Assembly: GCA_028280635.1 (NCBI GenBank)
Contig: JANQLM010000110.1
Location: forward strand, 1 to 35,060
DNA from: Halieaceae bacterium
GTDB lineage: Bacteria > Pseudomonadota > Gammaproteobacteria > Pseudomonadales > Halieaceae
Direction of reading: 5' to 3'
Length of the DNA stretch: 35,060 bases
Part shown: piece by piece, positions 1 to 8,200 of the stretch
How positions within the stretch are numbered: the first letter of the stretch is position 1
Layout of the letters: every line of letters begins with the position of its first letter
Program-made: the position numbers and the translations under genes
Notes under the pieces: model-generated
What the model was told of the DNA's origin: nothing
The model's input: the letters and a program-made list of their open reading frames with translations, nothing else
Databases searched by the model: none

Positions 1-21
1 GCTTGGATACTGCGAGGAAGG

Positions 22-98
22 TGGTAGCTACGGGTGGACTTGAACCACCGACCCCAGCATTATGAATGCTGTGCTCTAACCAGCTGAGCTACGTAGCC
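22..98 (-). tRNA. tRNA-Met (CAT), elongator type
   Basis: The reverse strand folds into a full 77-nt cloverleaf starting GGCTACGTAGCTCAG. It has a 7-nt anticodon loop TTCATAA (anticodon CAT), a T-arm GGTTCAAGTCC and an encoded CCA. The 5' half closely matches the E. coli elongator tRNA-Met genes as I remember them rather than tRNA-Ile2. It lacks the unpaired 1-72 position and anticodon-stem G-C run of an initiator. The first acceptor pair is G1-U72, a wobble. Confidence 0.95.
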
Positions 99-225
99 AC
101 ATCAGGGAACCGCCGGAGAGCCGCACTCTCACAGCGTCTCGCCAGCGCGAGAGGCGCGAATTTTCCCGATTTTGTCTGGCCAAGTCAAGAATCTCGGGTG
201 GAACCCTGGCCCGGCGCGCGGGCGT

Positions 226-249
226 AAAAAACCCCGCCGGAGCGGGGTT
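226..249 (-). terminator. Rho-independent terminator after the first FecR-domain gene
   Basis: On the minus strand the stem AACCCCGC / GCGGGGTT closes a 4-nt loop and runs straight into a T-tract (the A run at 226-231 on the plus strand). It lies 34 bases beyond the stop codon of the gene ending at 283 and separates that gene from tRNA-Met. Confidence 0.9.
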
Positions 250-282
250 AAGGCTGCCTAGGGCAGCGACCTACTCTATTGA

Positions 283-2922
283 TCAGGGTTTGGCCTTGAA
301 AGCCGCTGCACCGTTCACGGTGATGCCGTCTGAATCCAGGGTATAGCCAATACCGGCACCGGAAGGCGCGCCTTCGAACGAGCCTGGGCCGAGAGGGGCG
401 CCACCGAAGAAGCCGGAGAAGCTGCCAGTGCCGTCGGCACCTGACGCGCGGTCTACTTTATAGCTGCCATTGAACTCGGGTCGGCCGCTGGAGATGCTTC
501 CGTCACCTGCCGCACGCCAGGTATCTCCGCCGATTTCCAATTCGATCTTATTGGTAACGGTCTGGGTTCCAAAATTAGCTTCCAGGATGCCGGCTTTAAG
601 CTCACCCGTGTTGCCTTTGCTGTCAGTCGGTGAGGTACCGCCACTGATCTCGTAGGTCAGCGTACCGGACTTGGGTAGTACCACTGTCCGGTCCGGGTCA
701 TCGTCGGCCACGTAGTGAACGGCGCCTGCAAACCCCTCGTCATCATCGTCGTCGTCACCTTCGGAGAAGAAACCAGCTTCCCAGCGGCCCCACTTCAAAC
801 CGGTTTCCAAGTCCTGGCCTTCCGGTACTGGCAGTCTAGTCAGGTCTTCGAAGACATCGTCGTCCAGTCCCAGGTCTTCACCGAGGTCTTCGCGACCTTC
901 CTCACCGGTATCTGCCGTAGTAACAACGCGCTTGTCTGCGACTACAGTCAGTCTGCTGACATCCCCGAAGCGGATTCTCTCGGTGGGTGCCGGGTCTTGC
1001 TCAGGTACCTCTGGAATGCCGGGTTCCGGTTCGGGCGTAGGTTCCGGTTCGGGTTCGGGTTCCGACTCAGGCTCAGGTTCCGGTTCGGGCTCTGGCTCTG
1101 GCTCAGGCTCAGGTTCAGGCTCGGGAGCCGGTTCAGGGGCGGGCTCGGGCGCAGGCTCGGGAGCCGGTTCAGGCGCAGGCTCGGGTGCAGGTTCGGGTGC
1201 AGGTTCGGGAGCCGGTTCGGGCGCAGGCTCAGGGGCCGGTTCAGGCGCAGGCTCAGGGGCAGGCTCAGGGGCAGGCTCAGGGGCAGGCTCAGGGGCAGGC
1301 TCAGGGGCGGGCTCGGGCGCAGGTTCCGGAGCGGGTTCGGGTTCCGGCTCCGGCGCAGGTTCCGGAGCGGGTTCGGGTGCCGGCTCCGGCGCAGGCTCGG
1401 GAGCCGGTTCGGGCGCAGGCTCAGGGGCCGGTTCAGGCGCAGGCTCAGGAGCAGGTTCCGGCGCAGGCTCGGGAGCTGGTTCAGGGGCGGGCTCGGGCGC
1501 TGGCTCAGGAGCAGGTTCCGGCGCAGGCTCGGGGGCCGGTTCAGGGGCGGGCTCGGGCGCCGGCTCCGGCGCAAGCTCGGGAGCCGGTTCGGGCGCAGGT
1601 TCTGGAGCTGGTTCAGGCGCAGGCTCGGGGGCCGGTTCAGGCGCTGGTTCTGGAGCAGGCTCGGGAGCCGGTTCAGGCGCTGGTTCTGGAGCAGGCTCAG
1701 GAGCGGGTTCGGGTGCCGGTTCAGGTGCAGGCTCAGGAGCCGGTTCTGGCGCAGGTTCTGGAGCAGGTTCTGGAGCCGGTTCTGGAGTCGGTTCAGGCGC
1801 AGGCTCGGGCGCCGGTTCAGGGGCGGGTTCGGTCGCCGGTTCCGGCGCAGGCTCGGGAGCCGGTTCAGGCGCGGGCTCGGGAGCAGGTTCCGGAGCGGGT
1901 TCGGGTGCCGGCTCCGGCTGGGGAGCCGGTTCCGGCGCGGGCTCAGGTTCTGGTTCCGGTTGGATTTCTTCCAGATCGTCCGCTACCGAACCGTCTTCCA
2001 GGCTGAGTTCGACATCTTCATCTTCATTTCGTGCGGTGATGGTCTGCTCAGGCTGTTCCGGGGACTGTTCGCCGCTGTCGTCGGTCGTCTCGCCAGGATC
2101 CGCCGGTGCGTTGTCCTCGCGCCTGGCAGCGGTGTCGCTGTCTCCGTCACCGCTCTCTTCCTCCCCGCCGTCTTCGCCGTCGTCTTCGCTGTCATTCTTG
2201 TTTGCGGCGGCTTCCTGTTCGTCTTCCTCCTCATCCTCTTCGTCTTCCTCGTCCTGCTGGATGCGAGCGAGGAGGACGGAGGGCGGGCCGAGCAGGAACT
2301 CGGGCGCAACATCGGCGGCGGGGATCCAGATGTACTCGCTGGCCTGGACTTCGGACTCGCCGGCGGCGTTCTGGGTCCACACGGCGCCGACGTTGACGCC
2401 GATGTAGAGGCCATCCGCGGGCGGGTCCCCATCCCCGCCATTGCAGTCGCCGTCACACCAGCGGATCACGTAGTCGGTGCCACGTACACCCATCGTCGCT
2501 ACGGGTGCAATAACCTGGTAGTTGGCTTGCACATGGCTCTTGCCGATTTCCCCGGAAATCGCGCGGAAAGCGCCTTTGGCGAAACGCAGGGTGACCTTGC
2601 CGTCGCCGCTGGCGATAGCTATCGGGTCGGTGGTGTTCTCTGCGAGCTCATAGTCCTGGATGCTGAACACGGTATTCGAGCGGACGGATATCCGTGCACC
2701 GTCCACCATCAGCAATTGCAGTCGGCCGCGATGGCCGGTGTGTATGGTGTCGCCCTCAAAGACGAACGAGCCTTTCAGCAGGCCGACGGTCGGTCCGTCG
2801 CGCTCGACGGAATTGGGGCCAGACGCGAACAATACCCTGCCTGCCACACTGTTTGCGTGGCTGGCGGAGGCAGCGGTGAGCTGCAGTGTGATGAACACTA
2901 TGGCTGTCGCCAGTCGGTTCAT
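283..2922 (-). CDS. FecR-domain protein with long Pro-Ala-Pro-Glu stalk and C-terminal beta-rich domain
   Basis: An exported 879-residue protein. A Sec signal peptide (about 1-24, ending SASHA) has no lipobox. A FecR domain follows (about 25-160, with [10 protein letters not shown] and MGVRGTDY), then a CDGDC motif, an acidic Glu/Asp linker (about 222-310) and an about 315-residue Pro-Ala-Pro-Glu stalk. The C-terminal domain (about 705-879) contains [16 protein letters not shown] and a closing NGAAAF, a pattern like the barrel of TbpB-type cargo proteins. That last assignment is tentative. The ATG is preceded by AGGACGG. The gene has its own upstream region and a terminator on both sides, so it is probably a single-gene unit. 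The protein ending at 9226 is a paralogue with the same architecture. FecR domains often act in periplasmic sensing or scaffolding; the function here is unknown. Signal peptide and FecR domain are clear; the role is inferred. Confidence 0.85.
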   Translation of the reverse strand: MNRLATAIVFITLQLTAASASHANSVAGRVLFASGPNSVERDGPTVGLLKGSFVFEGDTIHTGHRGRLQLLMVDGARISVRSNTVFSIQDYELAENTTDPIAIASGDGKVTLRFAKGAFRAISGEIGKSHVQANYQVIAPVATMGVRGTDYVIRWCDGDCNGGDGDPPADGLYIGVNVGAVWTQNAAGESEVQASEYIWIPAADVAPEFLLGPPSVLLARIQQDEEDEEDEEEDEQEAAANKNDSEDDGEDGGEEESGDGDSDTAARREDNAPADPGETTDDSGEQSPEQPEQTITARNEDEDVELSLEDGSVADDLEEIQPEPEPEPAPEPAPQPEPAPEPAPEPAPEPAPEPAPEPAPEPATEPAPEPAPEPAPEPTPEPAPEPAPEPAPEPAPEPAPEPAPEPAPEPAPEPAPEPAPEPAPEPAPEPAPEPAPEPAPEPAPEPAPELAPEPAPEPAPEPAPEPAPEPAPEPAPEPAPEPAPEPAPEPAPEPAPEPAPEPAPEPAPEPAPEPAPEPAPEPAPEPEPEPAPEPAPEPAPEPAPEPAPEPAPEPAPEPAPEPAPEPAPEPAPEPAPEPAPEPAPEPAPEPAPEPAPEPAPEPEPEPEPEPEPEPEPEPESEPEPEPEPTPEPEPGIPEVPEQDPAPTERIRFGDVSRLTVVADKRVVTTADTGEEGREDLGEDLGLDDDVFEDLTRLPVPEGQDLETGLKWGRWEAGFFSEGDDDDDDEGFAGAVHYVADDDPDRTVVLPKSGTLTYEISGGTSPTDSKGNTGELKAGILEANFGTQTVTNKIELEIGGDTWRAAGDGSISSGRPEFNGSYKVDRASGADGTGSFSGFFGGAPLGPGSFEGAPSGAGIGYTLDSDGITVNGAAAFKAKP
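1021..1965 (-). repeat. Tandem 12-bp coding repeat (Pro-Ala-Pro-Glu)
   Basis: About 945 bp of imperfect 12-bp units encode Pro-Ala-Pro-Glu with occasional variants (Pro-Thr, Glu-Leu, Ala-Thr) and a Glu-Pro dipeptide run at the C-terminal end. The unit is a multiple of three, so copy-number change keeps the frame. Codons vary between units (GGCTCGGGAGCC, GGTTCAGGCGCA and similar), which shows the array has diverged while the peptide was conserved. Other frames stay open through the array and create long spurious ORFs. Confidence 0.95.
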
Positions 2923-2962
2923 GGTTCCGTCCTACCGACCAGGGGCCGGCATTGTTCCTCAA

Positions 2963-2990
2963 CTTGCAAAGTTAGTGTTCGCTTTGCAAG
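2963..2990. promoter_or_regulatory. Perfect 9-bp inverted repeat upstream of the first FecR gene
   Basis: CTTGCAAAG at 2963-2971 and CTTTGCAAG at 2982-2990 are exact reverse complements separated by 10 bp. The element is 41 bp upstream of the FecR start codon, between the preceding terminator and the ribosome-binding site. It could be an operator for a dimeric regulator or a hairpin in the leader. No convincing -35/-10 pair was found next to it. Confidence 0.45.
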
Positions 2991-2998
2991 AAGGCACA

Positions 2999-3023
2999 TA
3001 AAAAGTCCGGTTCTGTGAACCGG
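2999..3023 (-). terminator. Rho-independent terminator after the cyclase gene
   Basis: On the minus strand CCGGTTC / GAACCGG forms a 7-bp stem with a 3-nt loop, followed by ACTTTTTA. It begins 14 bases past the cyclase stop codon. It overlaps a CRP-like palindrome at 3014-3029. Confidence 0.75.
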
Positions 3024-3029
3024 TTCACG
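3014..3029. promoter_or_regulatory. CRP/Vfr-like binding site upstream of the first FecR gene
   Basis: The sequence TGTGA-ACCGGT-TCACG matches the CRP consensus TGTGA-N6-TCACA at 9 of 10 fixed bases, and its core GTGAACCGGTTCAC is a perfect palindrome. It ends about 92 bp upstream of the FecR start codon at 2922. A second such site lies upstream of the other transcription unit of the cluster (12876-12891). It shares bases with the preceding terminator stem, so the match could partly reflect that hairpin. Confidence 0.5.
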
Positions 3030-3036
3030 GGGTTTT

Positions 3037-5235
3037 TTATTTTGAAGTGGCTACGAACACCCCATCCCAGTCGGGCTGCGGGGGCTGGGCGATAAACGCA
3101 TTGATACGTTCGAGGTAGAGCTGGTACAGCGCGGAGGGGTTTTCGGTCTCCAGGGACTCGAAGAGCCCTTTTGCCTGCTCGAAAGCGCGCGCACGATAGA
3201 GCCGCAGGGCGTCGTGGTAAAGCGCTATCTCGTTCGCAAGCTGCTCGTCTATCTCGTCCGAGCGACCGAGGGGTTCATAGATCGTGATAGGCACGTTCTT
3301 GCCCTTGACACGGATAAGGTCGAGTTCACGCAGGGCATAGCCGCTCACCATGGCAGCGGTTTCCTGGGCGATGATGATGTTGGCGCCATAGTTCTTGGTC
3401 TGGCCTTCCAGGCGGCTGCCCAGGTTCACGACGTCCCCCATGACGGTATAGGCCATACGGAATTCCGAGCCCATGTTGCCAACGTTCATGGGACCCGAGC
3501 TGATGCCGATGCCCACCTTGATGGGCGGCCAACCTTTCTCGGCAAAGTGTGCTGTCACCTGTTCCATGGCCAGCACCATGTCGAGCGCCGCTTCCAGCGC
3601 ATTGGTGGCGTGCTGCTCATCCTTGAGAGGGGCTCCCCAGAACGCCATGACCGCGTCACCCATGTACTTGTCGATGGTGCCCCGATGGACGTGGATGATG
3701 CGCGTAATCGGTGTGAGGAACTCATTCATCAACTGGGTCAGTTCGGTGGGCTCCAGGCTTTCCGAGATCGTGGTGAAGCCGCGCACGTCAGAAAACAGCA
3801 CGGACATTTCGCGATTTTCACCCTCCAGGCTGAGCTCCTCGCCGCTGGCATCGATTTCCTCCACCAGCTCCGCTGGGATGTACTGCCCGAACATGCGGCC
3901 CAGTCGCTGCTTGCGGCGGGATTCTACAAAGTAGTCATAGGTGATCTGCAGGAAGGCCATCATCCCAACGGCCGTCAGTATCGAGGCGATTGGCAGGATG
4001 AGCTGGGCGGCATTCCACAGGTAGAAGTTCAGCCCCATATTCAGACCGGCCAGTGCCAGGATCAGCAAGGTTGCCAGGATGGGTGACAGCATCGGAATCA
4101 GGATTGCCATGATGGCCAGGTTTACCGCGATCTGCACGGCTTCGATACCAGAGCTGTAAGCTGGGCTGCTCATGAAGCGCTGATCCAGTATGCCGGAGGC
4201 GATATTGGCGTGTATCTCCACCCCCACGTAGGCATCGGACACCGGCGTGGCACGCAGGTCCAGCAGGCCCGCGGAACTGGTACCTACCATCACCAGCTTG
4301 TCTTCCAGGTTCGCTCGCTCCGCGCGTTTATTGAGTACATCGGTAGCCGACACGTAGGGAAAACTGCCCTGGGGTCCTCGAAAGGGGATGTAAGCCTGGA
4401 TTCTCTCGTCCACCGGGATGCTTCGCTCGCCCAATCGCAGCCGCTCCAGTGTGAGTCCGGAAAACTCCTCCTCGTCCCCGAACTCGAACTGCAGCGGTGG
4501 ATTACCCAGGTAGAGGCGCGCCGACGCCAGGCCCAGGGACTCATAGACATCGCCCTGGTAGGCTTCCAGCAACGGTGTGATACGAGTGACATCATCGATG
4601 CGAGGGTAGCTGAAGAAGGCGCCGAACTCTGATGCGTTCTGCAGTTCTTCATGGTTCCCGGTAAAACCGGCACCTTCATAGAACGGAATCTCGATGCCCT
4701 CGAGTTGATCGGCGAACAGGGTGGGAATGGGCAGTACCCCGGTTTCGGCAGGTTCTCGCTCCGGCACAAAGGGCTTGAAGACGAACCCCAGCACCACGTT
4801 GCGAGCGACGATGGAATCCGCGAACAGCCGGTCCGTACGCCAGCGCTCCTCAAGTTCATTGAAGGGCAATTCCACGCCCGGCCAGTCGCGCAGTTGCTCA
4901 ATCAGTTGCAGGGCGGTTGACTCCTCGGGCTCGGCAAACAGCATGTCGAAAGCCAGCACGCGAACCTTGTACTCGTCGAAGAGGATATTCACCAGCTTGG
5001 CCATCTTGTCCCGTTGCCAGGGGAAGTGGCCTTCGGCGGCAATGCTGCGCTCGTCCACATCGACGATGACAATGCGCGAGTCGATAGTGTTTGGCATGTT
5101 CCAGCGCAGGCGAACGTCGTAGAGGTATTCTTCGATCTCGTCGATCAGCGGCATGCGGAAGGCTCCGCTGATGTGCAGCAACATCAACGTGAGCAGCGCC
5201 AGTGCCGCCAGGAGGTGAAAGCCGTAGAGTCTTAT
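3037..5235 (-). CDS. CHASE2-domain class III adenylate/guanylate cyclase
   Basis: A membrane-bound nucleotide cyclase. An extracytoplasmic CHASE2 sensor (IVIVDVDERSIAAEG to YVGVEIHANI) is followed by about three transmembrane helices (nt 4140-3955). The catalytic domain has FSDVRGFT (metal Asp), KYMGDAVMAFWG (base-reading Lys and second metal Asp) and YTVMGDVVNLGSRLEG (transition-state Asn and Arg), so it should be active, with cAMP the likelier product. The first canonical start is TTG at 5187 (716 aa), but that removes most of the N-terminal helix such proteins need. The frame stays open upstream and encodes it (GFHLLAALALLTLMLLHIS). I placed the start at ATA 5235, behind AAGGCGGGA, giving about 732 aa; the exact start is uncertain. 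It is the last gene of the unit beginning with the Slam-like gene, and a terminator follows. CHASE2 proteins often sit near FecR-domain genes, as here. Confidence 0.85.
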   Translation of the reverse strand: MRLYGFHLLAALALLTLMLLHISGAFRMPLIDEIEEYLYDVRLRWNMPNTIDSRIVIVDVDERSIAAEGHFPWQRDKMAKLVNILFDEYKVRVLAFDMLFAEPEESTALQLIEQLRDWPGVELPFNELEERWRTDRLFADSIVARNVVLGFVFKPFVPEREPAETGVLPIPTLFADQLEGIEIPFYEGAGFTGNHEELQNASEFGAFFSYPRIDDVTRITPLLEAYQGDVYESLGLASARLYLGNPPLQFEFGDEEEFSGLTLERLRLGERSIPVDERIQAYIPFRGPQGSFPYVSATDVLNKRAERANLEDKLVMVGTSSAGLLDLRATPVSDAYVGVEIHANIASGILDQRFMSSPAYSSGIEAVQIAVNLAIMAILIPMLSPILATLLILALAGLNMGLNFYLWNAAQLILPIASILTAVGMMAFLQITYDYFVESRRKQRLGRMFGQYIPAELVEEIDASGEELSLEGENREMSVLFSDVRGFTTISESLEPTELTQLMNEFLTPITRIIHVHRGTIDKYMGDAVMAFWGAPLKDEQHATNALEAALDMVLAMEQVTAHFAEKGWPPIKVGIGISSGPMNVGNMGSEFRMAYTVMGDVVNLGSRLEGQTKNYGANIIIAQETAAMVSGYALRELDLIRVKGKNVPITIYEPLGRSDEIDEQLANEIALYHDALRLYRARAFEQAKGLFESLETENPSALYQLYLERINAFIAQPPQPDWDGVFVATSK

Positions 5236-5286
5236 AGGGAAATCCCGCCTTACCGAGTCAGGGCCAGTCTAGCACCCGCGCCGACC

Positions 5287-8200
5287 CTATATCAGCAGCA
5301 CATCGCCGTCGGTCAGGGTGGTGCCCGATCCAGGGTCGAATACCGCCACGGTAAAGGCAGATATTTCAAGAGACGTGATCTCGTTAAGCCCTTCGTCGAT
5401 CGTGTTGCCGGCGCTGCCGTTGTTGATGTAGGCCATCACCAGAGCCGAACTGGAGGATGCGAGGTTGCGCACCATGCCAAAGGCAACAAATCGCCCCGGC
5501 GCCGTGGCATCGCCAAAGGCAGGCGTTGTGGCGGGCGTGATCAGTTTCAGGCTGCCCTCGGTAGTTTCGGTGAATGCCGCGCTGTTGAAGGTGGTAGTGA
5601 TGCCGGGAATTTGTGTGGGCGCAAACAGGCCCTGCAGGTCATTCGCGAAGGCCTCGGCAAAGCTGCTGTCGTAGTAGCTGACGGTGAATCCACCTTCCAT
5701 GAAGCCATTCACGATGGGCAAGCCCTGGACGCCCGACCCCAGCGTGGTGATACCGCCTTCAATGCCGAAGCCCGCGAAGCCGTAGCCCGCAAAGGCGCCG
5801 GTGGCGCCGTCTGGCGTGCGCGTGCTCACAGTGGTGATGTGCTGGCCGGCGAATACCAGTGTGGAGCCGGTCAGGAACTGTGTCGGGTCACCCGCCAGGC
5901 CGTAATTGGTGAAACGTGCGCCGCCCGGCAGCGCGGCGCGGGCGATCTCGATCACGTCGGTTTCACCCTCGGTGATGGTGAAGTCACTGATTGTGTCGCC
6001 GAACTCGTTTGCCGCGTAGAAGCTGAAAACGTCGTCACCGGCGCCGCCGGTCAGTAGGTCAGCACCGCCGCCACCTCGCAGTTCATCATTTCCGATGCCG
6101 CCGATAAGCGTGTCGGAACCGCCGCCACCCAGCAGCGTGTCGGCGCCGTCGCCACCGTCCAGGGTGTCTGCGCCTCCGCGACCACGCAGTGTATTGGCAC
6201 CTGTGTCACCGGTGAGTTGGTCATCGCCGGCGCCACCGGTGAGGTTTTCGATACTGGTGAATGTGTCGGTACCGACGTCTACGCCGCTGGCCGAGCCGTC
6301 CGCGATGTTACCGATAACGGTCTCGGTCGCTTCTGAGTAGTCAGCGGTATCACTGCCTTCACCGCCGACCAGATCATCGTTGCCGGCGCCGCCGTTGAGG
6401 GTGTCGTTACCGTCGTTACCGTAGAGTGAATCACTCTCACCGTCACCCCACAGCTCGTCATTGCCGATGCCGCCGAACAACTGGTCGATGTTGTCGCCGC
6501 CCCAGATATCGTCGTTGCCATCCCCACCCACCAGGTAGTCTTCGCCGGTACCCCCATGCAGCTTGTCATTGCCGTCGCCACCGTGCAGGTAGTCGTCACC
6601 GGTCAGGCCCTCGAGGGTGTCATTGCCGTCGATGCCGAATAGCACATCGCTGTTACCTTCCAGGTTGTCGCCGGTGAGGCTGTCATTGACGGGATCGCCG
6701 GTGCCGCCTTCATCACCGACCAGGATATCCCCTTCGATGTTGAACAGATTGTTGACTTCCAGGTTGCGCTCATCCGGATCGTCGTGGAAGCGGGCTTCGA
6801 GGATATCGAAGGCCTGTAGCGCGGTGCCGTACACGTCCTGGCCCTCGAAGCGCAGGATTTCGAGATTGGGGAAGGTTGTGTCATCCAGGAAGCTGTCGCC
6901 AGTGACCTGGTCGACGATGGGAATACCGAAAAAGCTCAACACGGTGATGCCGTTGTCGATATCGGTAAAGTCCAAGTCGCCATCCACATCACCGGTATCC
7001 TGCTGGCCGAACACCGAGACATCGGGCAGGTAAATCTCGAAGTCAGCGACGCCGTCGTAGAGTTCGGCTCCCAGCAGCCCGTCGAACTCGATCAGGGTGC
7101 TTCCGGGCAGGGTGGTATTGATATCTACCGGGTTGCGCCCATCGACGGTGAGAAAATCACCATCTTCCGGGTCAACACGGCTACCTGATAGCGTATTGAC
7201 GAAAGCGAAGTCCTGCGCGGGGTTGGTATCGGTGTCGAAGCTGCCGGTCAGGCTGCTGATATCGACGACGTCTACCTTGTCGATGCCGCTTGACTCCACA
7301 TCGAACTGGCCGTCGATGGTCAGCGTCAGGTTCAGGCTGGGTGGTACTTCCGGCGTTGCCGGGTTGTAGTGGGTGTTGAATACGCTGTCCTGCAACTGGT
7401 ACCAGTCAGCGGCAAACTCGAAGGAGGGCAGGGAGGTGGCCACATCGTCGGCGGTGCCCAGTGTGGCGTCCGGGCCCGCCGTATACAGGTCCGAATACTC
7501 CACTTCGTGGGTGAAGCTCACGGTGAAGCCGTCGATGGTGAACGCCTGGTCGTCACCGGTGTCGTCGGTGGCCGCGAGCTCCGTGCTGAGATCACGGATC
7601 GCACTGGCGCGGTCAAATACACTGATGTCCGCACCACCCGCTGCGCCGGCATCCTGGTTGATATAGCTGCCGGGCATGAAGCTGGCCGCTGACACCACGG
7701 CTGCGGTACCGACCACACTGATGAAGGTGTCGTCATCGATGGCGTTGAAGATGAGCTGCCTGTCGGTGATCCCCGCGTCCGACTTGGCTTCGGTATCGTT
7801 TGACAGGTAGGCGGCGTCCAGACTCAGGGTATTGAATAGCTCGTCGTCAATGCTCTCGACAAGGTTGACGCCGGCCAGGGCGTCCAACAGTGTCGTGTCC
7901 AGGTCATCCACAAAGGGCAGGAAGCCCTGGATGGCGGTGGCGGTATCGACCGCGTACAGGTCCGTGCCCTCAAGGGTTGTGAAGCGTTCCAGTACCGTCG
8001 TGCCACCGGCCAGGTTGAAGTTGGCCGCGGCCAATTCATTGACGCTGGCCTGTAGCTGCAGGGCGCCCCCGAAGCTGCGCAAGCTGGCCAGCTCCAGGTC
8101 GATGATGTCATCGAACCCCAGCGTCAGGGGCGTCGCGGCGGAGTTGACCTCGATACCGGTAAGTTGCACGTTCGCGGCAACCGCGACGGGACCGTCGATG

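Noticed and set aside
22-98. tRNA-Ile2 (CAT anticodon modified to lysidine)
   Set aside because: The acceptor and D-arm match elongator tRNA-Met genes, not the GGCCCCU acceptor of tRNA-Ile2.
1021-1965. CRISPR-like array
   Set aside because: Units are 12 bp, contiguous and codon-periodic with no unique spacers; it is a coding repeat.
283-2922. TonB-like protein because of the Pro-Glu stalk
   Set aside because: There is a cleavable signal and an N-terminal FecR domain, and no TonB C-terminal domain.
715-3018. 767-codon plus-strand ORF and the 491-codon plus-strand ORF at 932-2407 (Gly-Ser-Gly-Ala repeats)
   Set aside because: Both are antisense shadows of the Pro-Ala-Pro-Glu array, which keeps several frames open. 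The minus-strand frame has a signal peptide, a FecR domain, a ribosome-binding site and a terminator.
5014-6057. 347-codon plus-strand ORF over the RTX and cyclase genes
   Set aside because: It is antisense to two well-supported genes and has no recognisable domain.
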